Below are positions 40,101 to 51,111 of a DNA stretch of 64,000 nt, in pieces. Both the position numbers and the translations under genes were made by a program. The stretch covers positions 662,001 to 726,000 of the forward strand of contig CASCJZ010000009.1 in assembly GCA_949152475.1 (NCBI GenBank), written 5' to 3'. The notes under the pieces were generated by a model that was given only the letters and a program-made list of their open reading frames with translations, did no database searches and was not told where the DNA came from. Positions within the stretch are counted from its first letter, which is position 1. Every line of letters begins with the position of its first letter. This stretch comes from Terebella lapidaria (taxonomy: Eukaryota; Annelida; Polychaeta; Terebellida; Terebellidae).

Positions 40101-43100
40101 GTACAAGTGATATAACAAAGCCTAAAACTCTAGTCTAAATACAGTCTGTGTCAAGCGACAGGCTCCCTTATATTAGGACTGCTGGCGGTGACGAACTTTC
40201 CCGGTTTTCAGCAGTACATACAATAAATACACAACTTCACGCTGTCGGTCACGTTGGTGCTGTGCATAGAGCTCAGGACTCTGAATCAACAGACCCGGGT
40301 TCAACTCTCTCTCAAAACTTGTTTTTTCTCTCTAACTTACAGGATCATGTCTTTTATAGCATAACTGCACAATTTAGCAAATAGATAATTTATGAAGAAA
40401 AGAATTTTTCAATACTCTCTCAGAACGTTTTTTAGCTGGTTTATAGACTTCTCTTCAAGTTCATTAACTTTATTTTGCCAAGTCCTAGCTCTTTGAGCGA
40501 TTGCTTCAGTTGTATGTTGCTCAGCGATCAAATATGTGTTCTGTCCGTCTGTTCGCACGATAGCGGGCACAATCCTTGTCGGAATGACATGAAATTTTCA
40601 AAGAAGATGCGCAAAAGACTCCTGCACAAGCCTATTTATTTTGAAGGTCATAGCTTAAAAACTGTTGTCTTGGCGACTGAAAAACCGTTACATAACTATA
40701 ACTATGGAGGCTGGAAAACCATAAAGTAACTGTTACATGTAATACACTTCTTCAAACAGTTGGCAACGTTGGTGCAGTGGATAGAGCGTAAGACTTTGAA
40801 TCCAAAGACCCGTGTTCAACCCTCCCTCAAAACTCTAATCTCTTTTATCTCTAACCTAGTTTTTATACAGTCAGTTGCAGTGTTATTTCTAGTTTATAAT
40901 GCACCTTTTACATTTGGAATAGATTGAAAACTCGCCGAGATATCAAAGTAGAAAAAGCAGTGGGGTGAATCTGATTCTCAATCCGTTCACACGCCAATAA
41001 GCTGTAGAAACGATTACCCCCTGTGGACATGTCCCGTCCTAAATACACACGCTCGGTTGCATAGCAATACAGTATATCATATATGTATCCAGATGCAGAT
41101 CTCAAACAACATTTCAGTAGTTTTCTAACTCAGTGATGTACAAGTGATATAACAAAGCCTAAAACTCTAGTCTAAATACAGTCTGTGTCAAGCCACAGGC
41201 TCCCTTATATTAGGACTGCTGGGGGTGACGAACCGGCAAAGGAACCGGCCCCATTCCCGGTTTTTAGCAGTAACTTGCCATAGAGGACCTCTTACAATAC
41301 ATACATCATTTGATGCTGTCAGCCACTTTGGTGCTGTGCGTAGAGCTCAGGACTTTGAATTCACAGACCCGGGTTCAAATCTCTCTTGAAATTATTTTAT
41401 TTTTATTTTCAACTTACACAATCATGATCATGAATTTCGTTTTAAACAACATAACAACACAATTTAATAACTGTATCAAGCTAGTGTAAAAGCTAGTGTA
41501 TAGACTTCTTTTCCAGTTCATTACTTTATTTTGCCAAGTCCTAGCTCTCTGAGCGATTGCTTCAGTTGTATGTTGCTCAGCGATCAAATATGTGTTCTGT
41601 CCGTCTGTTCGCACGATAGCGGGCGCAATCCTTGTCGGAATGACATGAAATTTTCAAAGAAGATGCGCATAAGACTCCTGCACAAGCCTATTGATTTTGA
41701 AGGTCATAGCTTCAAAACTGTTGTCTTGGCGACTGAAAAACCGTTACATAACTATAACTATGGAGGCTGGAAAACCATAAAGTAACTGTTACATGGAATA
41801 CACTTCTTCACACTGTCGGCAACGTTGGTGCAGTGGATAGAGCGTAAGACTTTGAATCCAGAGACCCGTGTTCAACCCTCCCTCAAAACTCTAATCTCTT
41901 TTATCTCTAACTTAGTTTTTATACAGTCAGTTGCAGTGTTATTTCTAGTTTATAATGCACCTTTTACATTTGGAATAGATTGAAAACTCGCCGAGATATC
42001 AAAGTAGAAAGAGCAGTGGGGTGAATCTGATTCTCAATCCGTTCACACGCCAATAAGCTGTAGAAACGATTACCCCCTGTGGACATGTCCCGTCCTAAAT
42101 ACACACGCTCGGTTGCATAGCAATACAGTATATCATATATGTATCCAGATGCAGATCTCAAACAACATTTCAGTGGTTTTCTAACTCAGTGATGTACAAG
42201 TGATATAACAAAGCCTAAAACTCTAGTCTAAATACAGTCTGTGTCAAGCCACAAGCTCCCTTATATTAGGACTGCTGGGGGTGACGAACCGGCAAAGGAA
42301 CCGGCCCCATTCCCGGTTTTTAGCAGTACATACAATAAATACACCACTTCACACTGTCGGTCACGTTGTTGCTGTGCATAGAGTGTAGGACTTTGAATCC
42401 ACAGACCCGGGTTCAACTCCCTCTCGAAACTTGTTTTTTCTCTCTAACTTACAGGATCATGTCTTTTATAGCATTACTGCACAATTTGATACATGTACAA
42501 TTTACTTAACAGCAACTAGATAATTTTAAAAAAAGAACTATTCAAATCTCTCTCAAAACGTTTTTTAGCTGGTTTATTATAGACTTCTTTTCAAGTTCAT
42601 TACTTTATTTTGCCAAGTCCTAGCTCTTTGAGCGATTGCTTCAGTTGTATGTTGCTCAGCGATCATATATGTGTTCTGTCCGTCTGTTCGCACGATAGCG
42701 GGCGCAATCCTTGTCGGAATGACATGAAATTTTCAAAGAAGATGCGCATGAGACTCCTGCACAAGCCTATTGATTTTGAAGGTCATAGCTTAAAAACTGT
42801 TGTCTTGGCGACTGAAAAACCGTTACAAAACTATAACTATGGAGGCTGGAAAACCCTTAAGTAACTGTTACATGGAATGCACTTCTTCACACTGTCGGCA
42901 ACGTTGGTGCAGTGGATAGAGCGTAAGACTTTGAATCCGAAGACCCGTGTTCAACCCTCCCTCAAAACTCTAATCTCTTTTATCTCTAACTTAGTTTTTA
43001 TACAGTCAGTTGCAGTGTTATTGCTAGTTTATAATGCACCTTTTACATTTGGAATAGATTGAAAACTCGCCGAGATATCAAAGTAGAAAGAGCAGTGGGG

Positions 43101-43648
43101 TGAATCTGATTCTCAATCCGTTCACACGCCAATAAGCTGTAGAAACGATTACCCCCTGTGGACATGTCCCCTCCTAAATACACACGCTCGGTTGCATAGC
43201 AATACAGTATATCATATATGTACCCAGATGCAGATCTCAAACAACATTTCAGTGGTTTTCTAACTCAGTGATGTACAAGTGATATAACAAAGCCTAAAAC
43301 TCTAGTCTAAATACAGTCTGTGTCAAGCGACAGGCTCCTTTATATCAGGACTGCTGGGTGTGAGGAACCGACAGAGGAACCGGCCCCATTCCCGGTTTTT
43401 AGCAGTACATACAATAAATACACCACTTCAAGCTGTCGGTCACATTGGTGCTGTGCATAGAGTGTAGGACTTTGAATCCACAGACCCGGGTTCAAATCTG
43501 TCTTGAAACTGTTTTTATTTTTATTTTCAACTTACACAATCATGATCATGAATTTCGTTCTAAACAACATAACAACACAGTTTACTAACTGTATCAAGCT
43601 AGTGTAAAAGCTAGTGTATAGACTTCTTTTCCAGTTCATTACTTTATT
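34140..43648. repeat. Longest pure run: nine tandem S units
   Basis: Units start at 34140, 35188, 36243, 37286, 38363, 39438, 40475, 41531 and 42610, with lengths from 1037 to 1079 bp. First tRNA-like modules sit at 34435, 35483, 36538, 37581, 38658, 39733, 40770, 41826 and 42905, always 295 bp after the anchor. Units 34140 and 35188 share the private GAAGATCATAGC variant, and 37286 and 38363 share CGTTATATAACT; both patterns show neighbour-to-neighbour duplication. Unit 34140 also carries the GCTGGATCTGACG variant seen 27 kb away in 6567 and 7615. Confidence 0.95.
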
Positions 43649-44836
43649 TTGCCAAGTCCTAGCTCTCTGAGCGATTGCTTCATTACTTGGCAAAATAAAT
43701 TTTGCCAAGTATGTTGGTCAGTCATCTTGTTTGTTTGTTTGTTTGTTTGTATGTTTGTCTGTCCGTCTGTTATGACGATAGCGGGCGCAATTCTTGTCGC
43801 ATTTTCATGAAATTTTCACACAATATGCGTAAGCAGCTTCCGCATAAGCCTTTCGTTTCTGAAGGTCAAAGGTCAAAAATTGACGCCAAGGTCATTGAAA
43901 AACCAAAAAATTAAAAATCGTAATAACTCCAGTTATATTTTATCAGGACCTTCGAGATTTCTTGCATCGATTACTATGGCCAATTCGGCATCTTTTGATG
44001 TATGGCCGACAGCTGTTGCATCAAAATTGACGATTTTGACTCCAGGTTAAAAAGACGGGGGTCAGGAGTTTCTGGATCAAAAGTTTCATGCATTGCTGTG
44101 CAGTCAATTCTTGTCGGATTCTTATGAAATTTTCACAGCATATGCGCACCAGATGTCGGCATATTCCTGTTGTTTCACAAGGTCAAAAGTCAAGAATTAA
44201 CGCCAAGGTCATTGAAAAACAAAGAAAATAAAAATGGCCATAACTCCACTTTCATTCCACCTGCACTTCCAAAAGTGTTCACGTCTTTTATTATGGTCAA
44301 TTCTGCATCATTTGGTGTATGACCGACAGCAGTTGAATCAAAATTGACGATTTAAACTCCAGGTGAAATACATGGGGGTCAGGAAGTTCGGATCCAAAGT
44401 TTAACACATTGCTGTGCAGTCGATTCTTGTGTGATTTTCACGAAATTCTCACATAATATGTGCACGGAATGTCCGCATAACCCTTTTGATTTGGAACATC
44501 GTAGCTCTGAAACTGTTGTCACGGCAACAGAAAATCGTTACTGAAAAGCATTACATGAAAACGATAATAGCATTGCTATATGAAACACTCCGCTTCACAT
44601 CGCCAGCCACGTTAGTGCTGAGCGTAGAGCGTAGGACTTTGAATCCACAGACCCGGGTTCAATACTATCTCAAAACTGTTTTTTTTTCTCCATTAAAAGA
44701 TCATGTATTCAATTCCAAACAACGAAACAACACATTCGTAGTGTACAAAATCAGCAAATAAATGATCTTTATCGTTATTATATCATCATACTTAATTATT
44801 TCTCACTATGAATTCCTTAAAGTCATTTAACAGTGT
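43649..44836. repeat. L-type unit, left part, interrupted by the LINE
   Basis: Palindrome at 43685-43710, two subrepeats and a tRNA-like module near 44615; the unit stops at the LINE junction. It lacks 11 bp (TAGCACGAGTA) of the L tail near 44764. Confidence 0.92.
44832..44836. repeat. LINE target-site duplication, left copy
   Basis: AGTGT immediately before the element's 3' end. It is half of the 5-bp duplication; the pre-insertion sequence AACAGTGTCTCATTGG survives in other L units, for example at 14975. Confidence 0.75.
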
Positions 44837-45246
44837 AGTAGTAGTAATTTTATTCTGACACACAATAATCATATAAAAATGAACATTTACGATATAGAGT
44901 ACATTTTGAGCGCTATTTACAATATTCGATTCTGTTATTTAGTCAGCTTATGAAATTTCAACATACGATTAATGGTGAGTCATGGTAAATGCTAAAGCTT
45001 TCGCTGTGCACTCCACTCATTAGAGTGAAGTGTAGCAAACACCAAAAATTCCAAGTTATTATGAACATGATTTCCATATAATTTCATAACTAAATTATTA
45101 TGATAATATAACTTCCCTATACATATCATCCCTGTCCCCATACCGTTCCCTTCCCTTAACCCATACTGCTATTTTCATTTAATAATATTCTCAAAATGGC
45201 GTATGTACGTCTGGCACCAAAACAAGAACGAGGAATACTAGTACAT
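44837..45246 (-). other. LINE 3' UTR and terminus
   Basis: These 410 bp follow the ORF2 stop. An AATAAA on the minus strand (44853-44848) lies about 11 bp before the end, which is a short TACTACTACT run. CR1-group elements commonly end in a short repeated tail that the reverse transcriptase recognises. No ORF is present. Confidence 0.75.
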
Positions 45247-48234
45247 TCAATTACTATATAGTGTGAATAAATATTGTTTCAATTTTCTTTTAAAAACTTG
45301 TTTTGAGCGACTTTCTTTAATATCGGTTGGTAACTGTTGCCATGAATCAGGACCCCTCACAAAAAAACTTTTACCGTATACATTGGTTTTGAAAGCAAGA
45401 TGATGGGGATTATTTGATTGCCTTGTGTTATATGCATGAATTTCACTATTGCGGTCGTACATCGACTGGAGAGGGGGTGGAAGCAATTCCCTACTATATG
45501 CATACATAAACTGTAACAAATGATATGTAAATAGATCATATATCCTCAAAATTTTACTCTGCAGAAACAAAGCTAGTGTATGATCATTGTATCTAGCTTT
45601 ATGAATGGCCCGGAGTGATTTTTTCTGTAATATATTGAGTTGATCGAAGTATCGTTTAGCAGCGGTACCCCATAATAATATCCCATACGTAAGATGAGGG
45701 TGGACCATGCAGTAATATATTGTGGTGAGTAAATTAATTGAAAATGATCGCTTTAATGAATTCAATATATATAGCCCCGTCGTTATCTTTTTCCTGCACA
45801 TGCTGATATGAGGGCCCCATTCAAGATGTTTATCGACAATTATACCCAAAAATTTAGTTTCATTCACCGTGGAAATTACATCATTATTTAGGACTAATTG
45901 AAAGTTATATTGGCCGATATCGTGCCCTTTTCTGGAAAATAAAATGCTGTAAGTTTTACTCGTGTTTAATGATAGCTTGTTAGCTCTAAACCAGTCATTT
46001 AATGTTTGCAATTCGGTATTCATAGATAAGTACAATTGTTGAATATCCTTCGCGTGGCTAAATATTGTGGTGTCATCTGCAAATAGTATAGACTGTGAAC
46101 TGTTTAAGTTTTGGGGCAGGTCATTAGAGTATAGTATAAATAATAAAGGCCCAAGTACTGAGCCTTGTGGGACCCCGCATTTCATTATGTGTGTGTTTGA
46201 TTTATGATTATTTATTTGAACATACTGAAGCCTATCTTCTAAATAACTCTTGAACCACTCCAAGGCCACACCCCGTATACCATAATGTGCTAATTTCGCT
46301 AACAATATTTTGTGGTCAATAGTGTCAAAGGCCTTGGAGAGGTCCAAAAATACTGATAATACATATTCGTTGTTTTCAAATGCTTTCAATATATTGTAAT
46401 TTAATTCTGTTACTGCATTAATAGTGCTGTGGTTGGGACGAAACCCATACTGACTATTATATAATATTTTACTACTAGACAAAAAATTGTACAACCTTTT
46501 ATGCATTACTTTTTCAAGTAGTTTAGAAATACATGGTAGTAATGAAACTGGTCGATAATTTGAGAACAACTTTTTATCTTTGGATTTGTATAAAGGTATA
46601 ATTTTAGCTAATTTCATTTTGGATGGAACTTTACCAGTTTCTAAGGACTTATTGATAATAACTGTTAATGGTTTGATTATAGAGTTTTTGATTTGTTTTA
46701 ACAAAATTGAGGTTATACCGTCAAACCCAGAGCTTCGTTTATTTTTTAGTACAGTTATTAAATCTGATATTTCTTCTTCTGTTACGGGATACAAGTACAT
46801 TGATTTATTGTTTGGATTATTCGACATATATTCAGTGAACGAGTTTTTACTTTTTGGTATTTGGTCAGCCAATAATTTTCCTACATCAGTAAAATATTTA
46901 CAAAATTCGTTAGAAATTGTTTCGGCGTCAGATACATCACGTCCGTCAATATTGAATACATTAGATATTCCGTTACCAGTTTGTTTACGCCCCAGTAATT
47001 GATTCATAATGTCCCATGTTTTTCTCATGTCTCCTTTGTACTCATTTAATAAATCATTGTAGTAGGACTCTTTTAGTTGTTTTTTTAACTTATTATACAT
47101 ATTCCTCTGATTCAAGAATTTTTCATGGTCCTTGTTACACCTTGTTTTCAGATACTTTTTAAAAAGTTTGTCTCGTTTTCTCATGACTGATATCAGTTCA
47201 GGTGTAACCCATTTTTCACGAATAATGTATTTAGTGGGAATTTTTATTTCTTTTTCTGGGGCAAACATATCTACTGACTCCATCAGCACGTGCAGGAACG
47301 AATTATATGATTCATCAGTTGACATCTTATCTAGAAATGCCCATTGTATGCTATTGAGTCTATTTATTATTTTTACCACACTTTCATCGTCAAATGATCT
47401 ACACTTAATTCGACTGATCATTAATTTTTCTCGACTCGCCAAGTGGTCTATGAAAACGAAGACAGGGAAATGATCAGAAATACTGGTCTGCAATATTCCT
47501 GGTAAGACATGACTTCGACTCCCTAATTTTATATATATATTATCTATTAATGTGGCAGAACTTTGTGTAATTCTAGTGGGCTTAGTGATCACCGGTTTAT
47601 ATCCTTTACCCATAAAAGTTTCAAAAAGCTTAGATGTGTTGCCATGTTCATTCAATTTTATAAAATCAAAATTTTGATCAGTGCCTATTATTTTATCACA
47701 TGTGGCTTTTTCCAAAATTTCAAGAACTGCATCATATCGATCGATAGCTAATGCTTCACTAGTGTTAGGCACGCGGTAAATTTCTCCAATTATAGTTTTT
47801 CTAGCACATAAATTGACCTCGATGAAAACACTTTCAAATTCGTTCTCAACATGAACTGCTATATCGTTGCGTTCTATGAAGTGTATATCTTCATTGACAT
47901 AAATTGCAACACCCCCTCTCTTTGTTCGTGTACGGTTTCTGGTGATGAGTTTATATCCGTCGAGTTCAAACAATTTGCTATTAGCTTGGGTCAAAAATGT
48001 CTCGCACAACAGAATAAAGTCAAGTTTCTTTTTCCCGATGGTCATTTCACTCAGTAACATTTTCAAATCGTCAAATTTACCTGGCAAGCTTTGTATATTC
48101 AAATGCAAAATGCGCATATCTCTATTCCCCAAATTGCTTATGTTTACTGTTTCTGTAGGTGAGTAATACTGACAATTGTCATCAAGTAAATTATCTTCGA
48201 ATGTGCAACCCGCTGCGCTAGTGGTGGTATTCAT
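45247..48234 (-). CDS. LINE ORF2: APE endonuclease-reverse transcriptase
   Basis: A 995-aa polyprotein for target-primed reverse transcription. The APE-type endonuclease spans residues about 40-262, with LHLNIQS (N46), LLCETF (E78), GTDQNFD (184-190, a variant of the usual GDFN block), LIDNIY (229-234) and SDH (253-255). The reverse transcriptase spans about 540-802: KIIPLYKSKD, NYRPVSLLP, QYGFRPNHST, FLDLSKAFDTIDH (catalytic D631), GVPQGSVLGPLLF and FADD (718-721, catalytic D720 and D721), then LGIIVD in the thumb. The tail at 803-995 contains LTYGILLWG, HAYNTRQSN and GPDSWQQLP, typical of CR1/L2-like ORF2 C-termini, with no RNase H. All core catalytic residues are present. The frame stays open for 32 codons upstream of the ATG at 48234, to a stop at 48331-48333, but holds no other ATG, so a longer product from a non-AUG start or a splice cannot be excluded. 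Confidence 0.96.
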   Translation of the reverse strand: MNTTTSAAGCTFEDNLLDDNCQYYSPTETVNISNLGNRDMRILHLNIQSLPGKFDDLKMLLSEMTIGKKKLDFILLCETFLTQANSKLFELDGYKLITRNRTRTKRGGVAIYVNEDIHFIERNDIAVHVENEFESVFIEVNLCARKTIIGEIYRVPNTSEALAIDRYDAVLEILEKATCDKIIGTDQNFDFIKLNEHGNTSKLFETFMGKGYKPVITKPTRITQSSATLIDNIYIKLGSRSHVLPGILQTSISDHFPVFVFIDHLASREKLMISRIKCRSFDDESVVKIINRLNSIQWAFLDKMSTDESYNSFLHVLMESVDMFAPEKEIKIPTKYIIREKWVTPELISVMRKRDKLFKKYLKTRCNKDHEKFLNQRNMYNKLKKQLKESYYNDLLNEYKGDMRKTWDIMNQLLGRKQTGNGISNVFNIDGRDVSDAETISNEFCKYFTDVGKLLADQIPKSKNSFTEYMSNNPNNKSMYLYPVTEEEISDLITVLKNKRSSGFDGITSILLKQIKNSIIKPLTVIINKSLETGKVPSKMKLAKIIPLYKSKDKKLFSNYRPVSLLPCISKLLEKVMHKRLYNFLSSSKILYNSQYGFRPNHSTINAVTELNYNILKAFENNEYVLSVFLDLSKAFDTIDHKILLAKLAHYGIRGVALEWFKSYLEDRLQYVQINNHKSNTHIMKCGVPQGSVLGPLLFILYSNDLPQNLNSSQSILFADDTTIFSHAKDIQQLYLSMNTELQTLNDWFRANKLSLNTSKTYSILFSRKGHDIGQYNFQLVLNNDVISTVNETKFLGIIVDKHLEWGPHISMCRKKITTGLYILNSLKRSFSINLLTTIYYCMVHPHLTYGILLWGTAAKRYFDQLNILQKKSLRAIHKARYNDHTLALFLQSKILRIYDLFTYHLLQFMYAYSRELLPPPLQSMYDRNSEIHAYNTRQSNNPHHLAFKTNVYGKSFFVRGPDSWQQLPTDIKESRSKQVFKRKLKQYLFTLYSN

Positions 48235-48387
48235 CAGCGTTCGAAAATCGGAACCAGACGTCCATAAATGCTCTTGGCCAGTGCAACAAAAAACTTCCCC
48301 AGAAAATACTATAATACCAAGAAAAATTAATTAATATCATAATGATCGTGAACACTGTTGTTCAATATCACTCTGAGCGGAACAGAA

Positions 48388-49980
48388 TGTCTGCAGGTAT
48401 ACTGGCCTGCTCCTTTGTTAAATGTGCATAATTACAATAGTGCATGAGTTGTATTAATCATTTACAATTGTGAAGTATGTCGATCGATATGTCATGTATA
48501 CTCAGTCAGAAGCAATCATTAATATGTACATTATATCTTGAGACAAATCTGTGTAAGACGAAATATCTAACGGTATGACCCTTGAGTGATGTGCATAGTT
48601 ACAACCGTGCTTGAGCTAAGTTTAATATTCGAAAGTGAGAATTGTTCCGAGTCGATTTGAATATATGTACTCACTCAGAAGTAAAAATAATAATGTACAC
48701 TTTAACTGTGTGACATCAAATGCACAAGAAATAGACAATTAGTTGACAAGGAAGTTGTCATACTTAGTCGGACAATGGGAGACATATGCCATACTGGAGA
48801 CGTCAAGTATACAAAATGCAGTCGATAATCACGGATTACATCTGAGAAATAATCAGTCAACGTAAGTGCAGGTGTACCGATCTGGGCCTTTGTTTTTGTT
48901 GAAATAGACAATATTATGGGCCATTCAATAATATTAATAGTGATACAAATTTACTCGAAAGATCCTGAGTTGTACACCAACAAATTCCAGTCATATAATA
49001 ACAATTGTATTAGAGAAATATATTCCTTCCTATAATTTGACTCCAAACTCTCAGTCACACTAAGACAAACAGGTTGTTTCAAAAACATACATAAATTCTA
49101 GACATGTGGTAGCAATGCTATGCAGTGGAAAATAAAACTGTGGTATGCTGCATACATATATTTTATGCATACTAGTTGTACTAGTTGTACATGAACTGAA
49201 AGAGCCAATGAGAACTAAGTAAGCCAATGAGAACTGAGTAAACAAATGAGAACTGTTTTTGGGTTTGATGAATACATATATACTACTCATTCAAAATTGC
49301 TGTCCGGTAGTTCCTACTCGTACATTGTATTTCAAGTCAAGTCTGAGTACAACATGATGTCTAACGGTATACATCTTTGTGATATATGCATATTTACAAC
49401 TGTGCTTGAGCTGAGTGAAACATTGAAACAAGTCAATATGGTTTGAGATGATTTGATCAGTACATATGCACTCACTCAAAAGTAAACATAACTGTACCTA
49501 AAATTCAATGAAATACACATGTATGAAACAGATAATAGGTTCTTTGAAAAAAAAAAGTTGTTATATTTAATCGGATAACTGGAGATATATACTACACTGG
49601 ATGCATGGAGTATACAAAATACCGTGCATCATCACGGCGTGTATCTGAGAAATAAGTCTTGATCTGATCAGTACATATGCACTCACTCAGAAGTAAACAA
49701 AAACATTGCTTTTGTTGACATACATTTTTTCATGGACATTCAATATTATTTTAGTGATACTCGTTTGTTTGAGAGAATCTGAACTGTACATCTACAAGTC
49801 CCAATTACGCCATAGTTATTGTATTCGGAAATTTTTATTTCTATACCATTTTTATACTTTGACACAGAGTTCATCATATTCAGTCAATCAGGCTATTTCA
49901 ACATCATACATTAAATTCCAGACATGGAAACAATACTATACAGTGGCAATTATAACTGTGTTATATATATATGTATACTG
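48388..49980. repeat. Diverged tandem duplication of about 0.8 kb inside the LINE spacer
   Basis: CTAACGGTAT followed by similar sequence occurs at 48568 and 49361 (offset 793). The shared stretch runs on to a matching AATTC...GACATG segment near 49094 and 49914. A third, partial start (CTGCAGGTAT) is at 48391. Inside the second copy, GATCAGTACATATGCACTCA is repeated at 49455 and 49666. Confidence 0.7.
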
Positions 49981-50490
49981 AGTCATATATACATTACAGG
50001 CATAATAGTTCTCAATCAACATATCATAGAAATATAATTGACCAAACTCTAGTCAATTATGTACATTTGCCATCAATAGACATATGTGTGACAGGGGTAT
50101 CAGATGTTCATCATGTGAGAATATTGTATCAGTATACACAAAATGTAACATCCAAGATAAATTTTACTGACTATAAAACATTAATGTACTGTAATATGGT
50201 AATAATCCAATATTCTACTACATTTGACATCATGCTAAATGCTATGTTAACATTACATATCATAGCCAAGCCATGTATTGGAAATCTCACACACATGTAT
50301 TGGAAATCCCACAATATGTAATAAAGTTTAAATTGTTTTATACCAGTCAATGAATAGGTCCCCTGTAGTTGAATTTAGGGAGACAAATATGTACTTCATG
50401 AATATATGATATGTATATATGTACACACCTTTCCAATTTCTTTACTACAGCTAGATTTCCAACAAATTGTAGACATCAGATAACTGAATA

Positions 50491-50939
50491 ATACTTCCAC
50501 ATATTCAAGGAATATGTACACATGCTTATAAATTTGATAATGAATGTATGATTATATTCAGTGATCAGCTTCAACATATGTTTAGTTCTACACTGAAAAA
50601 TACTGACTAAATAATACTTCCACATATTCAAGGAATATGTACACATGCTTATAAATTTGATAATGAATGTATGATTATATTCAGTGATCAGCTTCAACAT
50701 ATGTTTAGTTCTACACTGAAAGATACTGACTAAATAATACTTCCACATATTCAAGGAATATGTATACATGCTTATAAATTTGATAATGAATGTATGATTA
50801 TATTCAGTGATCAGCTTCAACATATGTGTAGCTCTACATTCAATAATACTGACTGAATAATACTTCCACAGCTCATGAATTTGATAATAAATGTAAGATT
50901 GTATTTAGTGATCAGCTTCAACATATATTTAGCTCTACA
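50491..50939. repeat. 123-bp tandem repeat, three full copies and one partial
   Basis: Copies begin with ATACTTCCAC at 50491, 50614, 50737 and 50860. The spacing is exactly 123 bp. The first three copies differ at only a few positions; the fourth is shorter and diverged. Because 123 is divisible by three, one minus-strand frame stays open through the copies (41 residues per copy). Confidence 0.92.
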
Positions 50940-51111
50940 AAACATATATGTAGAAGTAACTCAGTACTGACATACATGGACAATGTGGATCTATGCACAG
51001 ACCCTATGTACAATATAGTTCCTTTTGAGGAATGTATCTTTCATGTACTTGATTTTTGCCATTAGCTAGTTCTGATTGATTCTGTTATGGAGTCATCTGA
51101 GGAATTAGTCA

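Larger units (their letters stand above)
48235..51111 (-). other. Long inter-ORF spacer of the LINE, made of nested repeats
   Basis: These 2,877 bp separate the ORF1 stop from the ORF2 start. No long ORF is present on either strand. The content is repetitive at three levels: a diverged tandem duplication of about 0.8 kb, a 211-bp internal repeat, and a 123-bp tandem repeat near ORF1. Two-ORF LINEs usually have overlapping or closely spaced ORFs, so the size is odd. It could hold an internal promoter, or result from an older nested insertion whose ends I cannot find. Confidence 0.7.

Noticed and set aside
34140-43648. CRISPR array
   Set aside because: Repeats are about 1 kb with no short repeat-spacer pattern, and the sequence is eukaryotic.
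46580-47002. 140-aa plus-strand frame opposite ORF2
   Set aside because: Shadow of the reverse transcriptase coding strand.
50476-50823. 115-aa minus-strand frame in the LINE spacer
   Set aside because: It exists only because a 123-bp repeat is divisible by three; it is not recognised as a protein and lies outside both LINE ORFs.
48235-51111. Second element nested in the LINE between the ORFs
   Set aside because: I found no target-site duplication, tail or terminal repeats at its edges, so the spacer is described as part of the LINE.
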